Of a DNA stretch of 64,000 nt, positions 59,787 through 64,000 are shown one piece after another. The DNA comes from Medicago truncatula. Lineage: Eukaryota; Streptophyta; Magnoliopsida; Fabales; Fabaceae. Every line of letters starts with the position of its first letter. Position 1 is the first letter of the stretch. The stretch spans positions 5,280,001 through 5,344,000 of the forward strand of contig NC_053043.1 in assembly GCF_003473485.1 (NCBI RefSeq), in the 5' to 3' direction. Both the position numbers and the translations under genes were made by a program. The notes beneath the pieces are model-generated. The model worked only from the letters and a program-made list of their open reading frames with translations, made no database searches and was not told the DNA's origin.

Positions 59787-59908
59787 TATGTTTGATATTA
59801 TGATGGATGCGCCAGAACCACGGTGATCCACCACGATTTTTTAAAAGCTACACTTTATAGTTTCTGCAAAATCGTGATTCTAGCACACCTACACTGATAC
59901 CACACATA
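59787..59908. mobile_element. Short MITE, family copy B
   Basis: TATGTTTGATATTATGATGG at the left and GATACCACACATA at the right are inverted. The interior CACGATTTTTTAAAAGCTAC and AAATCGTG match the copy at 50204-50337 in inverted order. Confidence 0.5.
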
Positions 59909-60126
59909 TACTTGGTGTATGTTTAGAATTGTGGTTGGAATTTCATTCTCACGGCTTGAGACATTCTTCTCGTGAAAACCAAAATGCTACAAAACACAAC
60001 TTCCACATTGACGTGGTATTTCAATGTGGTTTAAGAAACAAATTAAACAAGTGCTTATATTGAATAAGTTGTTCATATTCTCACGTTGCTTGGGCTTTTA
60101 AGCTGTTGGATATATAATTGTGAATT

Positions 60127-60175
60127 CTGCTCTTCTCCCAATACGTTTTGCTCGCTCCCAACCAAACTTTCGAAA
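60127..60175. mobile_element. Solitary MULE end related to the element at 52751
   Basis: GAATTCTGCTCTTCTCCCAA followed by TACGTTTTGCTCGCTCCCAA resembles the terminal repeat GAATTTTACTCTTCACCC...TTTCGCTCGC. No partner end or target duplication was found nearby. Confidence 0.45.
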
Positions 60176-62049
60176 ATATCTCACTTAACAAATAAAATGA
60201 GAATTCCAACCTAATTATTACAACTCACAAAAGCAACTACAAAGGGGAGATATACTACAACAAAACAAAACAAAAACAAAAACAAAAATAGGAATCACTA
60301 CAAAAACCTAGACAAACATTGCTAGATTCTCTTAGGGATACAAGAAGTACACGTCGCCAATTTCTTTTCATGCTAGCATAAATTCTTTCATGTTAGGCAT
60401 TTATGTAATAGCTACACAATGCCAAAATAACTAATTAATAATAATTGTATAAAGCCAAGTAAACAGTCTCAAGTTACAGTAGCAGTTCCAGAGTTTGGTT
60501 GCATGGAATTATAGATATAACTGTTAAAAAGTAGATAGCATTAAAATTTCCTTGTTGCAAAGCAGAGGCTTTTGTCCTTAGCTACATAATATGGCAAAAC
60601 TAGTTGTTTGATACCGTACGTGTAAGAATTTCTGCCTTATGTCTATGCTATCCATTATTCAGTCATAATATGTTTTGGAACTTGAAATTCATACCTACCA
60701 TTAATTAATAAATAAATACTAACATTGAAGACTTTCTCTTTAACAAAATGTGCATTCCATTTTGGCATGTTTACCATCTAACATTTTACTGCATGCATAT
60801 GATGCATGGTAATCTATAGTTTGATTTTGACAATTTACCTATCATAGTAATTTTTATATTATATCTGTTCCAAACCGATCCTCATTGTTTACTTGTTATG
60901 AGAATTTCACTGTTAACCCTAATCTAATCCCAAAAAAAGTTTGGCAATTGGAAAATAAATTAGTGTGTTTGATTCTATCGTGACAAATATTAATTTTTTA
61001 TTTGTCCAATAATGACGGATGAATGCAATGGTGACGGTGCGGTGCTCCGGCACGGTAGCGGTGCGGTCCTCATGATGAACGAAGTGTGTCTTCAGACACG
61101 TTAACACTTCAACGTTCAAATCAGCATAGAAAATGAGGTTGAATACTAAAACAAGTCTCAATACAAATAGTCAAAAGCATAGTCAAACTAATCACGTTAA
61201 GCACAGCATGAAAATACATAAAACTCAAACCAAAGATGTCAAACATGTAGTAGAATGTATCCACCATCGATTGAGTTCAAATTTGAAACCTTAATCATAT
61301 GTTTTGAGTCACCACCATGACACCAATTTTAAAAAATTGTAATGTTTGAGGTTAAAAAAACGAAATCTTCAACTTCAAGCTAGAATCGATTCTGCAACAA
61401 AAGTATTTTTACTTGATAACATTTGGATACATCATTCCTTTCAAAAAAAAAAAATTGAATACATCAAAATCATTTTTATATATATGTCTGAAATCACAAA
61501 ACTAATAGAAAACATGCATTTTATGTAAAATAATTTTTTTAAAAAATGAATGAGGAGGGTTGAATATCCCTTCTTTTCTCTTTTAACTGTTTTTGTCTTT
61601 GATAGTTGCAAGTTGCAACATTATTAGTGAGAAAGTCACCTCAGTAACTGTTTTACAGGTCACAAATCAAAGTCTTGTAGTTTCGTTAAAAAAAAAATGC
61701 AATTCTCTTACTACACAGTGAACAAAAAAACAAAAATGCAAATCCATCCCAGTTTGGAAGTATCCAAAATTGATTTATTTCTTAATTTAACAAAATATTA
61801 ATTGTACTAGATATTGTTATTTTAGTCCACATTCATACCTCAGTATGTACAGTGTGTTCTTTATAAATTTGGTATGAAGTTGATTGTTTATGATAAATTA
61901 AGAAGTAGTTGTGTAATACATTACTCACAACGACAGTGACCATTTACATTGCATCTTTTATTGTGTAAAATACATTGAAATTATAGTAGATACATTCTAT
62001 AATTTTGTGACATCATGGTGACCACTAAATCTTGGCTTATGTAACCTTT
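60176..62049. other. Intergenic DNA without a recognised gene
   Basis: Includes an A/C-rich simple tract at about 60258-60290 and a small GC-rich patch at 61030-61060 (GGTGCGGTGCTCCGGCACGG). The minus frame at 60919-61161 shows no known motif. Confidence 0.5.
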
Positions 62050-62700
62050 TGTAAAACCAATCGCGGTTGTAACTCATTAATCCACACAATAGTGTGATAT
62101 AACCAACCCCAAAGCTTCGCCAACTTCCACCGAGCATAAGGGTGTAATCCATAGAATTTTAGACAGCACATAACACCCTTCCTCATCTCAAATACACATA
62201 CCTATCCCTACTCTATCGAGGGATGTTGAGAATGACGCATCAATATTACATTTTAGCCTCCCCATTGCTGGTTACCGCCATCTTTGCTCTGCAGTTCTGC
62301 TAGTCTGCTGTTGCGTTATTGCTGCTACTATTATTCCTTGTACCAGCAGCGTGTGCATTTTGAAGTCTGCGCATAACGCCAATCCTCCAATAAGTGTTTC
62401 GCGCGCTCCAGAAAGCTGCTAGTTTGCTGCCAAATTCTGAGATTTCTGCTCTTCCACATCTCCAGAGGATAGTAGCGAAACTCTCAACTTGGCTGCTGTT
62501 GCCATGTTGTAACATTATAAAGATTACATCTTCCGCACTTTGATATTGCTGAACCAAAGGCTCAAGCCTGCTCCAAACTCCACTTGCGCGCCATACGTTA
62601 GCCGCTGTCAAACAATGGAAGAAAAGGTGGTAGCTGTTCTAAATTGCCTCATTACAAATCATACAAGTTAAGGGACATGTGACACCTCTACTGTATCTCG
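62050..62700 (-). pseudogene. Fossil LINE 3' end: zf-RVT and RNase H-like domains
   Basis: Reading the minus strand from 62700: CMICNEA, stop, then NSYHLFFHC is the zf-RVT finger (CxxC...HxxxxC). NVWRASGVWSRLEPLVQQYQ and QSAEDVIFIMLQ follow as the usual linker, then further down GRLKCNIDASFS and GIGMCI, stop, DEEG, with LCSVEVGEALGL, i.e. plant RNase H (RVT_3). Several stops and a frameshift near 62090 show it is dead. The reverse transcriptase part is absent. One uninterrupted piece (62300-62611) covers the linker. This is typical decay of a plant L1-type element. Confidence 0.85.
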
Positions 62701-63477
62701 AACAAAATTATATTGACGGAGGAATCATGTGGGGTGAAAATAGACAATAATTTCAACTAATTTGTGACACCTCTATTATACTCTTTTCCTTGCTCTACAA
62801 ATCAACAAAAGGAAACAATCATTTGTATCAATGTATTGATAGTTGCACATACCAAGTGATAACTACATTTCCAAATGACATATCAAAGTTTAGCCACATC
62901 CTTTGAAACTTTGCTGCAGGCCCTTGAGGGCTAGTTCTTATCTACTTCGAAAATAATTTTCTTCAGTAAGTTTTTATAGCTCAAATCTGATACTTCAAGT
63001 CTCAGTTCAATAAATCTACTAATCAAACTAACAGACATGTAAAAATATTAACTGGAGAAAACAACACTTCAAGAACAAAGTCTAAACATATACTCAAAAT
63101 ACTTTGTATTTCTCAATATAAAAAATATAAATCCAATAATCTATATTAGATTTCATTTTAATGCAATCCTCTCATGTCTCATGAATTCAATAATCAATGA
63201 TTCTTTCCATTCTTATAAGCAAACAGTCACAATTATGCATAATCTCAAAATATATTGGTGTCTGTAGAGAAAACAAGGGACAACGAACAACTCAATTTCA
63301 TTTGCAAAGGGTTCGCAGTATAACCGCATTTGCAATAACAATTTCATATCATGTAAAGTAAAAACAAAAAATGAGACTACTGAGGAGTAAAATAATTGGC
63401 TACATTCTACCATCAACCGAAACCAAGGAGTAAAATTGATTAAGAATGCCGCATCTGTTTTGGAATTGAAAGGTAAT
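62701..63477. other. Intergenic DNA, including probable 3' UTR of the minus-strand gene at the right edge
   Basis: No further gene. The bases next to 63477 are likely the 3' untranslated region of the HSF-like gene. Confidence 0.45.
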
Positions 63478-64000
63478 CTAGACTCTTTTGGTCTGCCAAT
63501 ATTGGCCAACTCGACTAGGTATGTCTTCATTTTCCGATTCGTCCTGCAAGTATTGTCCCCAAAATTCATTATTATAATCAGTAGTAACCAGGGATGTTAC
63601 GACGGGTTGTTCTTTTGGTTCAACAAAATCAGGGACAACTGCAACAGTTGGGTCAACTGCAACAAGATCGGAAGCATTGATTACCGCTGGCTCAGTTGCA
63701 ACCGGATTAGGAACAACGATTACATCCAGCTCAGTTGCAACGTGATTAGGAATAACAACTACATCTGTCTCAGTTGCAACTGGATCAGGAACAACTACCA
63801 CTGGCATGGAGTTCATGTCGACTTCTAGTGACTTGGGCTGAACTTCGGCACCAACATCATTTGTAATCTCCTCCCAAAATGTCATTGATGAGTCGAGCAG
63901 ATCCAATTGTTCCAAGTTTAATGATAGACGAGACACACCCGGGTCGTTTTCTTTGTGTATTACATGAGAAGTTCCCACATGATCTTCAGTGCTAGCTACA
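63478..64000 (-). CDS. C-terminal part of a probable class A heat-shock transcription factor, cut by the right edge
   Basis: The minus frame is open from the right edge to a stop at 63478-63480. It includes LNLEQLDLLDSSMTFWEEI, then a repeat region, and YNNEFWGQYLQDESENED near the end. LxxSxxFWE and a late FWxQ[FY]L with acidic neighbours resemble the linker and AHA activation motif of class A HSFs, best the A4 type (SLTFWENxV; FWEQFL). HSFA4 genes carry this part in one exon, which fits. The DNA-binding domain would lie beyond 64000. Odd points: the protein ends YWQTKRV without the usual NES-like tail (EQMGHLT type), and it contains five 13-residue repeats. Without the N-terminus the family call is tentative. 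Confidence 0.45.
   Translation of the reverse strand, partial: VASTEDHVGTSHVIHKENDPGVSRLSLNLEQLDLLDSSMTFWEEITNDVGAEVQPKSLEVDMNSMPVVVVPDPVATETDVVVIPNHVATELDVIVVPNPVATEPAVINASDLVAVDPTVAVVPDFVEPKEQPVVTSLVTTDYNNEFWGQYLQDESENEDIPSRVGQYWQTKRV
63607..63801 (-). repeat. 39-bp coding minisatellite (five 13-residue units)
   Basis: Units VVVVPDPVATETD, VVVIPNHVATELD, VIVVPNPVATEPA, VINASDLVAVDPT and VAVVPDFVEPKEQ follow each other in register. The DNA shows the same period, with GCTCAGTTGCAAC-type phrases in plus orientation every 39 bases. Confidence 0.85.

Noticed and set aside
60919-61161. 80-codon minus-strand frame with a GC-rich patch
   Set aside because: No recognisable domain. The GC patch GGTGCGGTGCTCCGG looks repetitive.

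Overview
This is nuclear DNA of a dicot plant. It is AT-rich, its genes have plant-type introns, it carries two nuclear tRNA genes, and its gene families are plant-specific. The short-interspersed elements and the U-box, STICHEL-like, OVATE and fasciclin-like proteins suggest a papilionoid legume (Medicago/Trifolium/Pisum group), but that placement is inference. Gene density is low: seven complete protein genes, one gene cut by the right edge, and two tRNAs. Most of the rest is transposon sequence or unassigned AT-rich DNA.

Layout. 1-3469 looks like the end of a very long LTR. 3470-9600 is AT-rich, with a Tourist-like MITE and two decayed minus-strand exons resembling an RPA70-like gene. 9743-9991 encodes a small secreted peptide precursor of the IDA/PIP type, followed by tRNA-Ile(AAU) and tRNA-Lys(CUU). 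12.3-20 kb holds a fold-back MULE, a Helitron, a short LINE insertion and further MITEs. 22652-27743 is a six-exon STICHEL-like gene (plant DnaX/clamp-loader-like). 29-37.2 kb is a tandem cluster of three intronless fasciclin-like arabinogalactan protein genes, interrupted by a hAT-like element and a Stowaway MITE. 38.6-46 kb is transposon-rich and includes one MULE nested inside a relative. 47199-49361 is an intronless PUB17-type U-box/ARM E3 ligase. 51.1-53.9 kb has two more elements with clear target-site duplications. 56956-58029 is an OVATE family repressor. 62.05-62.7 kb is a fossil LINE 3' end. The right edge holds the last part of a minus-strand gene that resembles the C-terminus of a class A heat-shock factor.

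The genes do not form a pathway; this is an ordinary plant chromosome segment. The FLA genes act at the cell wall and plasma membrane, PUB17-type ligases in defence-related ubiquitination, STICHEL-like proteins in cell shape or trichome branching, and OVATE proteins in growth repression. I found no clearly new multi-gene system. The observations most worth follow-up are the nested MULEs, the mosaic FLA cluster with shared promoter blocks, the peptide with a hybrid motif, and the 39-bp coding minisatellite in the HSF-like gene.
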